64,000 bases of DNA from Nocardioides rotundus (GTDB lineage: Bacteria > Actinomycetota > Actinomycetes > Propionibacteriales > Nocardioidaceae), in NCBI RefSeq assembly GCF_019931675.1, contig NZ_CP082922.1:2929001-2993000 (forward strand), in the 5' to 3' direction. The notes under the pieces were generated by a model. That model did no database searches. It was not told the origin of the DNA and was given only the letters and a program-made list of their open reading frames with translations. The position numbers and the translations under genes were made by a program. This document shows positions 45,691 through 53,289 of this stretch, piece by piece; within the stretch, counting starts at the first letter, position 1, and each line of letters opens with the position of its first letter.

Positions 45691-47265
45691 ATGCAGAGCG
45701 AGCGGTCCTCCTACGACGCGGTCGTGGTCGGCGCGGGCCACAACGGCCTGACCGCGGCGGCCTACCTCGCCCGGGCCGGGCTCTCCGTGCTCGTCCTGGA
45801 GCGGCTCCCGCACGTGGGCGGGGCCGCGGTGTCCGCGAAGGCGTTCCCCGGCCGGGAGGCGCGGCTCTCGCGCTACTCCTACCTGGTCTCGCTGATGCCC
45901 GAGCAGCTGATGCGGGACCTGGACCTGTCGGTGGACCTGGTGTCGCGACACACCGCGTCCTACACGCCGACCCTGCGTGACGGCGTACCGTTCGGGCTGC
46001 TCGTCGAGCGCCCCGAGGGCGAGGCGACCCGCGCGTCGTTCGCGGCGCTCACCGGGTCGGAGGCGGAGTACGACGCGTGGCGACGCTTCTACGCCGACGT
46101 CGAGGCGCTCGCCGAGGTCGTGGCGCCCACGCTGATGCAGCCGCTGCCGACGGACCGGGAGATACGCGCCCGGGCCGACGAGCGCACGTGGCGGGAGCTG
46201 GTCGAGGAGCCGATCGGGCGGGCGATCCGCTCTCGCTTCGCCGACCCGACGGTGCAGGGCGTCGTCGGGACCGACGCGCTGATCGGGACCTTCGCGTCGC
46301 TGGACGACCCCTCGCTCGTGCAGAACCGGTGCTTCCTCTACCACCTGATCGGCAACGGCACCGGCGAGTGGCGGGTGCCGGTCGGCGGGATGGGCGCGGT
46401 GACGGGGGCGCTGGAGCGGGCCGCGCGGGCAGCAGGCGCGGAGATCCACACCGGCGCCGGCGTGGCCGCGATCCGCGACGGCGCCGACGGGGCCGAGGTG
46501 ACCTGGCACGACGGACGGACCCAGCACACGGTGGTGGCCAGGACCGTGCTGGCGGGCGTCGCCCCCTGGGTGCTGGAGTTCCTCCTGGGCCGCCCCGCGA
46601 CGGCCGCGACGAAGCCGTCCGGCTCGCAGCTGAAGATCAACCTGCTGCTGGACCGGCTGCCGCGGCTGCGCTCGGGCGCCGACCCGGCCGTCGCGTTCGC
46701 GGGGACGCTGCACCTCAACGAGGACCTCGGCCAGGTGGAGGCGGCGTACGCCGAGGCCGCGGCCGGGCGCGTGCCGTCGGTGCTGCCCGGCGAGGTCTAC
46801 TGCCACTCGCTGACCGACGACTCGATCCTCGGCGCGGACGCGGGCACCGGCGTGCAGACGCTGACCTACTTCGGCCTGCACACCCCGGCCGAGCTGTTCC
46901 AGGCGGACCCGACCGCCAAGGAGCGCGCGGTGGCGGCCGCGATCGCGTCGATCGACCAGCACCTCGCCGAGCCGCTGATGTCCGTGGTCGCTCGCGACGG
47001 CGACGGGAACCCGTGCATCGAGGCGAAGACCCCGCCGGAGATCGAGGCCGACCTGGCCATGCCCGGCGGGCACATCTTCCACGGCGACCTGGACTGGCCG
47101 TGGGCACCGCATCGCGTCCTGCTCGACACTCCCGCCCGCCGCTGGGGCGTCGCGACCGACCTGGACTCGGTGCTGCTGTGCGGCTCCGGCGCCCGCCGCG
47201 GCGGCGCCGTCTCCGGGCTGGGCGGGCACAACGCGGCGCAGGCCGTGCTCGAGGCGCGCTCCTGA
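45691..47265 (+). CDS. phytoene dehydrogenase-like FAD oxidoreductase (PYROXD2 type)
   Basis: A 524-residue flavoprotein. The FAD dinucleotide motif is VVVGAGHNGLTAAAYLARAG near residue 9 (GxGxxG) followed by the acidic end ERLPHVGG. The C-terminal VLLCGSGARRGGAVSGLGG is the second FAD contact. It belongs with CrtI-like proteins but no carotenoid genes lie nearby, so PYROXD2-like oxidoreductase is the safer name. The ATG at 45691 has TAGCGT 7 nt upstream. Confidence 0.85.
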   Translation: MQSERSSYDAVVVGAGHNGLTAAAYLARAGLSVLVLERLPHVGGAAVSAKAFPGREARLSRYSYLVSLMPEQLMRDLDLSVDLVSRHTASYTPTLRDGVPFGLLVERPEGEATRASFAALTGSEAEYDAWRRFYADVEALAEVVAPTLMQPLPTDREIRARADERTWRELVEEPIGRAIRSRFADPTVQGVVGTDALIGTFASLDDPSLVQNRCFLYHLIGNGTGEWRVPVGGMGAVTGALERAARAAGAEIHTGAGVAAIRDGADGAEVTWHDGRTQHTVVARTVLAGVAPWVLEFLLGRPATAATKPSGSQLKINLLLDRLPRLRSGADPAVAFAGTLHLNEDLGQVEAAYAEAAAGRVPSVLPGEVYCHSLTDDSILGADAGTGVQTLTYFGLHTPAELFQADPTAKERAVAAAIASIDQHLAEPLMSVVARDGDGNPCIEAKTPPEIEADLAMPGGHIFHGDLDWPWAPHRVLLDTPARRWGVATDLDSVLLCGSGARRGGAVSGLGGHNAAQAVLEARS

Positions 47266-47329
47266 TTTCGTCCGGCCCCGGCTCCGGTGGTAAGTTTGGC
47301 GTCGCTCCCGGGGAGACCCGGAGCGACCT

Positions 47330-47402
<73 letters not shown>

Positions 47403-47414
47403 CCACCTCGTTGC

Positions 47415-47436
47415 CCTCGGTCTGACCAGACCGGGG
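47415..47436 (+). terminator. tRNA-Lys terminator
   Basis: CCTCGGTCTG (47415-47424) and CAGACCGGGG (47427-47436) make a 10-bp stem with one G-T pair and a 2-nt loop, followed by GCTTCG. Confidence 0.55.
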
Positions 47437-47439
47437 GCT

Positions 47440-47690
47440 TCGCTCATCGGTGAGGCCAAGCAGGTACTCAATCGACGTACCGAGCGCCTCGGCAAGGAGT
47501 CCTCGGACAACGGCGCGCGACGGGAGTGCCAGCGAGCCCGGTCACCGTGAATCTGCGGAAATGGCCGCCAAATCGCGCGCACTCAGCCCCGTCATCGGCC
47601 GGGCCCGGTCGGCGCGGCCTCGGCGCGTCTCAGTGCGTCTCAGTGCGTAGGCAATCTCCGCCCCGAGGGGCTCCAAGCCATCGCGGCATG
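47440..47690 (-). pseudogene. decayed Xre-type HTH regulator
   Basis: On the minus strand one frame reads LGAEIAYALRRTETRRG and MTGLSARDLAAISADS, the start and HTH helices of an Xre repressor. It then hits a stop near 47543; in the next frame SHGDRARWHSR fits the end of the HTH, and back in the first frame SRAVVRGLLAEALGTSIEYL and LGLTDE give the standard C-terminal signature. The order is that of an intact Xre protein with a frameshift and a stop. Its 3' end runs into tRNA-Lys, which suggests decay at the edge of an insertion. Confidence 0.6.
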
Positions 47691-47879
47691 AACCACTGGT
47701 AGCCCTATCACCCTCTCAAGGAGGACTCTCGGACCCGCACGATCCTGACGTGGGAATGAACTCCGGAGACCGATCGGCCGCGCCCCACTGCCGTACCTCC
47801 TTCGGGCCGGTAGCGGTTCCTATTGCCCCCAGCCGGCATCCCGGGCCTCGGTTCATGCGCACAGGACCCCGCATGAAAC

Positions 47880-47885
47880 TAGAGT
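47880..47885 (+). promoter_or_regulatory. leaderless -10 box of the MazG-like gene
   Basis: TAGAGT is followed by exactly 6 nt and the ATG at 47892. The 190 nt upstream hold no other gene, so this is the likely promoter of the two-gene MazG/DUF2075 unit. Confidence 0.55.
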
Positions 47886-47891
47886 GCTGGC

Positions 47892-48215
47892 ATGGCGCCC
47901 TCAGTCCGTGAGCAGTTGCGAGAGTTCGTGGAAGAACGTGACTGGTCGCAGTTCCATAGCCCGGAGAACCTAGCCAAGAGCATCGTGATCGAAGCGGCCG
48001 AACTTCTCGAATGCTTCCAGTGGGCGGCCGCGGAGGACTACCAGCGCGTTCAGGATGAATTGGCGGACGTCGCCACGTACTGTCACCTGCTGGCGGCAGC
48101 GCTCGAGGTAGATCTCGATCGCGTTGTCCTGGACAAGCTCGAGGTGACGCGGGCGAAGTACCCCGTGGCGCGTGCCCGCGGCCGAAGTGAGAAGTATGAC
48201 CGGCTTCCGGATTGA
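47892..48215 (+). CDS. MazG-like nucleotide pyrophosphohydrolase
   Basis: A 107-residue all-helical protein. The metal site is the ExxE pair in IVIEAAELLECFQW (about residues 31-44) and the second helix DELADVATYCHLLAA (ExxD, about 55-69), the pattern of MazG/RS21-C6-type enzymes that hydrolyse NTPs or dNTPs to monophosphates. Its 3' end overlaps the next gene by 20 nt, so the two are translated together. In a defence setting it could remove a nucleotide pool or a modified nucleotide; that is inference. Confidence 0.85.
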   Translation: MAPSVREQLREFVEERDWSQFHSPENLAKSIVIEAAELLECFQWAAAEDYQRVQDELADVATYCHLLAAALEVDLDRVVLDKLEVTRAKYPVARARGRSEKYDRLPD

Positions 48216-49908
48216 GGAGGTGCGGTTCAGCGCGGACCAGGTCGCTGCCTGGGCTCCGCTCGAACCGCGGTTCAGGAACTGGCCGGTCGTCTATACGCTC
48301 GATGGGGCGGGCAAGATCTACGTCGGTGAGTCGCTGAACGTTGCCGCCCGATTCCGTCAGCACTTGGCATCCCCGCATCGCAGCCGACTCACGGGCGCAA
48401 GGGTCGTCATCGACGACACCTTCAACAAGTCCGTGTGTCTCGACTTGGAATCGTTTCTCATCCGCTTGTTCGCAGGCGACGGGCAGTTCGATGTCTTGAA
48501 CGGCAACCACGGCATTACCGACGCGGACTATTACGGCCGTGAGGGATATCGGGAAACTTTTCACCAGATCTTTAACGAGTTACGCGAGCGCGGCGCGTTC
48601 AGCCGACCCATCCGCGAGATCGAGAACACTGATCTATTCAAGCTGTCGCCATTTAAGGCGCTCACCCAGGATCAGGCGATCGCGGTCGATGACATCCTTA
48701 GCGGGCTCTTCGACGACCTTGAGGCGAACACCTCAAGCAGGATCGTCATCCATGGAGCACCGGGGACTGGCAAGACCGTGGTGGGCATCTTTCTCATGAA
48801 ATTATTGATGGACATCAAGCGAGCTGACGTCACATATCCGCCAGATAGCGACTCGCTGCTGTCCGAGTTCTTCGTGCCAGGGTATCCAGAGTTGCTTGCG
48901 GATTTCAACGCCGCGCTGGTGGTGCCTCAGCAGTCGCTTCGACGTTCCATCAAGAACGTCTTCCGCAAGACTCCCGATTTGTCCCCAAATCAGGTGCTCA
49001 GCCCTTGGGAAGTTGGCGGCGCCGCCGAACAATTCGACCTTCTCATCGTTGACGAAGCTCACCGACTCAACCAGCGAGCAGCCCAAGCGGCCGGGCCTCT
49101 CAACCGCAAGTTTGTCGAGATCAACGAGAAGTTGTTCGGAGGGGATGACCCCTCAATCAGTCAACTCGACTGGATCGACTACCAGAGCCGGCATCAGATC
49201 TATCTACTCGATGGCGCCCAGGCGATCCGGCCCGCGGACCTGCCTGCCGAGACCACCCAAGCCCTGCTCGACGATGTGCGAAGCAGGGGGCGCCATTACT
49301 CGCTGACGTCCCAGATGCGCGTACAGGCAGGCGACGACTACGTGGGTTACGTGCGCGGCGTGCTCGATGGCTCGATTACGATTGGTCGCAATTTTCCCGG
49401 CTACGATCTGCGCCTCTTCGAAGACCCCGTGGACATGCGTAACATGATCCTCGAGAGGGAGCTCGAGGTCGGCCTTTCGCGACTCCTCGCTGGTTTCGCT
49501 TGGCCATGGGCAGGAAAGCACGACCCCGCGGCGCTGGATATCGATGCCGACGGGCTACAGCTGCGCTGGAATACCAGCGACACCGACTGGGTCAATTCCC
49601 CAACATCAATCAACGAAGTCGGCTCGATCCACACGATCCAGGGTTACGACCTCAACTACGCTGGCGTCATCATCGGTAAGGACCTGCGCTATGACCCGAC
49701 CACAAGCCGTATCTTCTTCGACCGCGACAACTATCACGACCCCCGAGGTGCAACGAACAACCGCATGCGTGGCATCACGTACTCCGACGACGACATCCTG
49801 CAGTTCGTGCGAAACATCTATGCGGTACTGCTCACGCGGGGCATGTTGGGCACCTACGTGTACGTATGCGATCGACCGCTTCGCCAATACTTGCGGGCCT
49901 TTTTATAG
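48196..49908 (+). CDS. GIY-YIG nuclease fused to DUF2075 helicase domain
   Basis: A 570-residue fusion. Residues 25-120 form a GIY-YIG domain: VVYTLDGAGKIYVGES (both motif halves), Arg in ARFRQH, Glu in LDLESFLI and Asn in VLNGNHG. From residue 150 on, a DUF2075 helicase-like ATPase follows: IHGAPGTGKTVVG (Walker A), LLIVDEAHRL (Walker B), TSQMRVQ, IHTIQGYDLNYAG and VLLTRGMLGTYVYVCD (motif VI-like). It should bind and cut nucleic acid with ATP use. The ATG at 48196 lies inside the MazG-like gene. AT-richer than flanking genes. A phage-defence role is inferred from domains and site. Confidence 0.88.
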   Translation: MTGFRIEEVRFSADQVAAWAPLEPRFRNWPVVYTLDGAGKIYVGESLNVAARFRQHLASPHRSRLTGARVVIDDTFNKSVCLDLESFLIRLFAGDGQFDVLNGNHGITDADYYGREGYRETFHQIFNELRERGAFSRPIREIENTDLFKLSPFKALTQDQAIAVDDILSGLFDDLEANTSSRIVIHGAPGTGKTVVGIFLMKLLMDIKRADVTYPPDSDSLLSEFFVPGYPELLADFNAALVVPQQSLRRSIKNVFRKTPDLSPNQVLSPWEVGGAAEQFDLLIVDEAHRLNQRAAQAAGPLNRKFVEINEKLFGGDDPSISQLDWIDYQSRHQIYLLDGAQAIRPADLPAETTQALLDDVRSRGRHYSLTSQMRVQAGDDYVGYVRGVLDGSITIGRNFPGYDLRLFEDPVDMRNMILERELEVGLSRLLAGFAWPWAGKHDPAALDIDADGLQLRWNTSDTDWVNSPTSINEVGSIHTIQGYDLNYAGVIIGKDLRYDPTTSRIFFDRDNYHDPRGATNNRMRGITYSDDDILQFVRNIYAVLLTRGMLGTYVYVCDRPLRQYLRAFL

Positions 49909-50118
49909 TCCTTGGGTGGAACCGCACTGGGTCTGGTGGAGAATTTGGTCATTTTGTTTCAACCGAGGTCTGGTCGCCCTGCGACACCGCAGAGCCCCTC
50001 GAGTTGGATTCCGCGGGACCAGCGGGCCATCTCGATCGATCGCGTTGAGCAAGATCTTCGGAGCGCATGTGTCCCGCGACGCGCCACGTCAGTGACCCAC
50101 AGTTGCTTCCGCTCGTAA

Positions 50119-50586
50119 TCATGAGTGCGCGACGGCGAATGCGACTGGTGCGGCCAATACGGCGAAACGCGCCGCCCTGCCGGCGAAGCACATCAGCGCA
50201 AAGCCGCATCTCGGTTGCCCGGCTGCACCCGCGGCGACGCTGACCAACGCCAACGGGGGCAGCCCCAGCCCGGCCGCGCTGAGAACCACGGGCTTCGCCG
50301 AACGCGGCTCCTGTAGTGCGCGTTGGATCCGCACTGCCCAACGCCCCGACGAGAGTTTCCGGATCTTGGGAAGCCGCGAGAGGCGGGTCGAGCCCCGTCG
50401 AGCGGCCTCGAACATGACGAGCTTCCCTGCAGTCTGTCCCGATGCGAGAGCCACGACCGTCGGCACCAGCAGCCACGGGTTACCGGCGACCGAGGCAATG
50501 GCGTACGCCTCTGCGTTGACCACGGGCACCACGGCGGAGACGAAGCCAAAGGCGAGGCCCACCACCGTCCCCGCGAGCGCGCTCAC
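50119..50586 (-). CDS. small VTT/DedA-like membrane protein
   Basis: A 155-residue protein: FGFVSAVVPVVNAEAYAIAS, LVPTVVALASGQTAGKLVMF and a C-terminal hydrophobic pair are like YqaA/VTT proteins, relatives of DedA lipid scramblases. The GTG start at 50586 overlaps the stop of the CDP-alcohol phosphatidyltransferase gene by 4 nt, which supports a shared lipid job. The 210 nt between it and the helicase gene hold no supported gene. Confidence 0.7.
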   Translation of the reverse strand: MSALAGTVVGLAFGFVSAVVPVVNAEAYAIASVAGNPWLLVPTVVALASGQTAGKLVMFEAARRGSTRLSRLPKIRKLSSGRWAVRIQRALQEPRSAKPVVLSAAGLGLPPLALVSVAAGAAGQPRCGFALMCFAGRAARFAVLAAPVAFAVAHS

Positions 50587-51275
50587 TCTTGCCCTCCTGT
50601 CAGGCGTGCCCTGAGTTGGCGGTGGACGCGCACAGCGGACCAGATCTTGATCCCGACGAGAAGGGTGATGAGGCCAAGCGCTGCCCACTCCACTCCAGTG
50701 ATGGCCAGCACAATCACGCCTGCGGTGTTGAGGCTCTTGGCGAACGGCGACCAATTGAGACGGTAGACGGCGCGGTCGACGAGCGCGAAGTAGTTCGGGC
50801 TCAGCAGAGGCCAGCAGAGGAACGCCAGGGAGAGGATGGTGTCCAGCACCATGAATGACAGGAAAAACGGGATCACGACCAGGAGCAGGTCCGGGTAGAC
50901 AGAAACCAAACCCATGCAGAGAATCGACGTGCACGCCCGGTCGCCGACGATGTCGAAGATCGCCCCCAGTCTCGTCTCCTGGCTGAGGCGACGCGCTAAC
51001 CAGCCATCGAGGATGTCGCCAGTCCAGTACAAGGCGAAAGCAATGCCGAGAAGCCCGGGGTCGCCGGTACGTAGCCCGTACCCTGCAACGACGACCGCCG
51101 CCACAGTCCGAACGAGCGTGACAAGATTGGGGACCGTGGCGACGCGGTCTGCTAGGAACGCACAGCGGACTGGCGTCAGAGGCCTGAGTGGACTGTTGGA
51201 TTCAGGCCGCTGGCTAACTCTGAGGTCCGCTGGTTCTTCCGCTGTGCCGGTCAATTCCGTAGTCAAGGGGGCCAT
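50583..51275 (-). CDS. CDP-alcohol phosphatidyltransferase family protein
   Basis: A 230-residue membrane enzyme with about six helices. The signature DxxDGxxARxxxxxTxxGxxxDxxxD is complete in DILDGWLARRLSQETRLG followed by AIFDIVGD. Such enzymes join a CDP-linked lipid to an alcohol, for example inositol phosphate, glycerol phosphate or another lipid head group; the acceptor is not readable. The ATG at 51275 is chosen because the longer frame to 51404 runs into the divergent promoter region. Confidence 0.85.
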   Translation of the reverse strand: MAPLTTELTGTAEEPADLRVSQRPESNSPLRPLTPVRCAFLADRVATVPNLVTLVRTVAAVVVAGYGLRTGDPGLLGIAFALYWTGDILDGWLARRLSQETRLGAIFDIVGDRACTSILCMGLVSVYPDLLLVVIPFFLSFMVLDTILSLAFLCWPLLSPNYFALVDRAVYRLNWSPFAKSLNTAGVIVLAITGVEWAALGLITLLVGIKIWSAVRVHRQLRARLTGGQE

Positions 51276-51433
51276 GCCCTCAGCGTGTGCCTGAGCCCTG
51301 GTCGGCGCCTCAGACCCAGGGTCGGCATCGGGCCCGGAGACGGCCCTCTGGAAGGAGGTCCCCTGGTACCTGGGTACCAACTTCAGGTTGCAGAGGCTCC
51401 TCAAGAGGCGCTCAGCGGTCTCACGCCGTCACA

Positions 51434-52594
51434 ATGACCGTTATGACGCACGGTTCGCCCTGGGCGGCCCCGGGCCCCGGCCTTGAGAGGCTGCGTTGGC
51501 TCGTCCCGCCCGCATTGTTGGCGGTCGTCATCGGATCGCTGTATGTGGTGTGGTTGAACAAGCCAGATACCTGGCAGGCTGCTGGCGCGCTCATTGTCTT
51601 GGGTTGCAGCGTTTTCGCAGCACTATCGAGTCGCTCCCGACGGCTTCTCATCGGCTTCGCGGCGTTCGGTGGCGGCGTCGCCGTGGCCATGACCAGTCGT
51701 GAATTCTTCTCGTTCTGGCCTGCCGCGTGCGTCCTACTCACGACCTCCGCTGTCGCGGAATGGGGACTGCGCGCGAGATCGCTACCGCCCGTGACCGCCT
51801 TCCTAGCGGTGGCCGGGCTCATTGCGGCGGCGCTTGGTCCGGATGCGCAACTCGCGGCTCCTCTGCTGCCGATCGTGGCAGCGGCGGCAGCCGCCGGTCT
51901 GGTGCGCCTCGGTGTCTCCCGGATCAAACGCAGCCACGATCTCGAGGCGCGCGCCGCGGAATACCGCCACCGGGCGGAGGCCAGCGAGGCCGAGAACCTC
52001 GAGCTTCAGCGACGCACGGCCCTCGCGCGCGAGCTTCACGACTCGTTGGGACATCACGTGTCGGCGATAGTCGTGCAAGCGGAGGCAGGACGAGTCGATC
52101 GGGCCGATGAGGCGCTCGCCTCCATAGCCGACTTGGGACGTCAAGCCTTGGACGAACTCGAAGGGGTTCTCTTCGACTTGCGAGCGTCCACCAGTGAGAC
52201 GCCCGAGACAACCGAGGTCGACTTGGGTCGAATCGACTCCAGGCTTGCCCAACCGCTGCGCCACCAAGGGGTGCTCGTCGACGTCCAGGTAAGGACCATC
52301 GAGACCAACCCTGCGCACCTGGCTGCGGTCTACCGCGTGGTACAGGAGGCACTGACCAACACGTTGCGTCACGCGGGTGCGGGGAGGGTAGACGTGGTCG
52401 TCCGCGACGAGGGCAACGATCTGGTCGTGCACGTCCACGACGACGGAGTCGGCATCGCCGCAGGCGCACCTGTCGGCAACGGGCTGCAAGGAATCCGCGA
52501 GCGTGCGTCCCTCCTCGGCGGGGAGGCTGACATCACCTCACCACAGTCGGGCGGCACTCGAGTCCTGGTTCGGATCCCGAGGACGGACACGTGA
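51434..52594 (+). CDS. NarL-type sensor histidine kinase
   Basis: A 386-residue protein with five or six helices in residues 20-165, a HisKA_3 dimerisation helix with the phospho-His in ALARELHDSLGHHVSAIVV, and a HATPase_c domain (VVQEALTNTLRHAG, HVHDDGVGI, GLQGIRERASLLGG). No external sensor domain is present, so it probably senses the membrane. The ATG at 51434 is used, with 51443 as alternative. It overlaps the response regulator by 4 nt. Confidence 0.92.
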   Translation: MTVMTHGSPWAAPGPGLERLRWLVPPALLAVVIGSLYVVWLNKPDTWQAAGALIVLGCSVFAALSSRSRRLLIGFAAFGGGVAVAMTSREFFSFWPAACVLLTTSAVAEWGLRARSLPPVTAFLAVAGLIAAALGPDAQLAAPLLPIVAAAAAAGLVRLGVSRIKRSHDLEARAAEYRHRAEASEAENLELQRRTALARELHDSLGHHVSAIVVQAEAGRVDRADEALASIADLGRQALDELEGVLFDLRASTSETPETTEVDLGRIDSRLAQPLRHQGVLVDVQVRTIETNPAHLAAVYRVVQEALTNTLRHAGAGRVDVVVRDEGNDLVVHVHDDGVGIAAGAPVGNGLQGIRERASLLGGEADITSPQSGGTRVLVRIPRTDT

Positions 52595-53235
52595 TCCGAA
52601 TCGCGGTGGTCGACGACCAAGAGCTGGTGCGTGAGGGCCTGTCCATGATGCTGTCCGCCCAGACGGACCTCGACGTCGTGCTCGAGGCCGCCCACGGCCG
52701 TGCGTTCTTGGACGCGTTAGACACGAGTCCCGCCATCGATCTGGTTCTGCTCGACTTGAGAATGCCAGTGATGGACGGCATCGCGACCCTGGCAGAGCTC
52801 AGCCGCCTGCACCGCAGACCGGCCGTGTTGGTCGTCACCACGTTCGCGCGCGACCAGCTCGTCGTCGAGGCGATTGCGTCAGGGGCCGACGGGTACGTGC
52901 TGAAGCGAGGGAGTCGAGCCGACCTGTTGCGTGCGGTACGAACCGTTGCCCAAGGCGGATCCGTTCTCGCCCCAGAGGTAACAAGGGCTGTCACGGCGAG
53001 ACTCCGCACACAGCCATCTGTTGTCCCCGCCGATCTCAGCGGGTACCGCCTGACACGTCGTGAGCTCGATGTTCTGGGGTTGGTCGGGTGCGGACTGAAC
53101 AATCACGAGATCGCAGACCAGTTGAGTCTGTCACCGCACACGGTGAAGACGCACTTGACAAGCGTGCTTGCCAAGACAGGCAGCCGGGACCGGACACAGG
53201 CCGCGTTGCTGGCCATCCGTGCCGGCCTCGCGTGA
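52591..53235 (+). CDS. NarL/LuxR-type response regulator
   Basis: A 214-residue regulator: receiver domain (AVVDDQELVREGL, phospho-Asp in LVLLDLRMPVMDG, Thr in VVTTFARD, Lys in GYVLKRGS) and a C-terminal LuxR HTH (LTRRELDVLGLVGCG, NNHEIADQLSLSPHTVKTHL). The GTG start overlaps the kinase stop (GTGA). Targets are probably the divergent lipid genes or distant loci. Confidence 0.94.
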   Translation: MIRIAVVDDQELVREGLSMMLSAQTDLDVVLEAAHGRAFLDALDTSPAIDLVLLDLRMPVMDGIATLAELSRLHRRPAVLVVTTFARDQLVVEAIASGADGYVLKRGSRADLLRAVRTVAQGGSVLAPEVTRAVTARLRTQPSVVPADLSGYRLTRRELDVLGLVGCGLNNHEIADQLSLSPHTVKTHLTSVLAKTGSRDRTQAALLAIRAGLA

Positions 53236-53255
53236 CCGGGGCAGTACGCCCCGGT
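53235..53255 (+). terminator. hairpin after the two-component operon
   Basis: ACCGGGGC (53235-53242) and GCCCCGGT (53248-53255) form a perfect 8-bp stem with a 5-nt loop directly at the stop codon of the regulator gene. It marks the right edge of the lower-GC region. Confidence 0.6.
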
Positions 53256-53289
53256 GTCGCAGGTCACACCCAGGCCCTAGGGTTCGGGC

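Noticed and set aside
43609..47229. 1206-codon minus-strand open frame
   Set aside because: It is antisense to the PepSY protein and the FAD oxidoreductase, which have clear motifs; long antisense frames are common at this GC.
45691..47265. carotenoid synthesis gene
   Set aside because: CrtI-like fold, but no phytoene synthase or other crt gene nearby; kept as general oxidoreductase.
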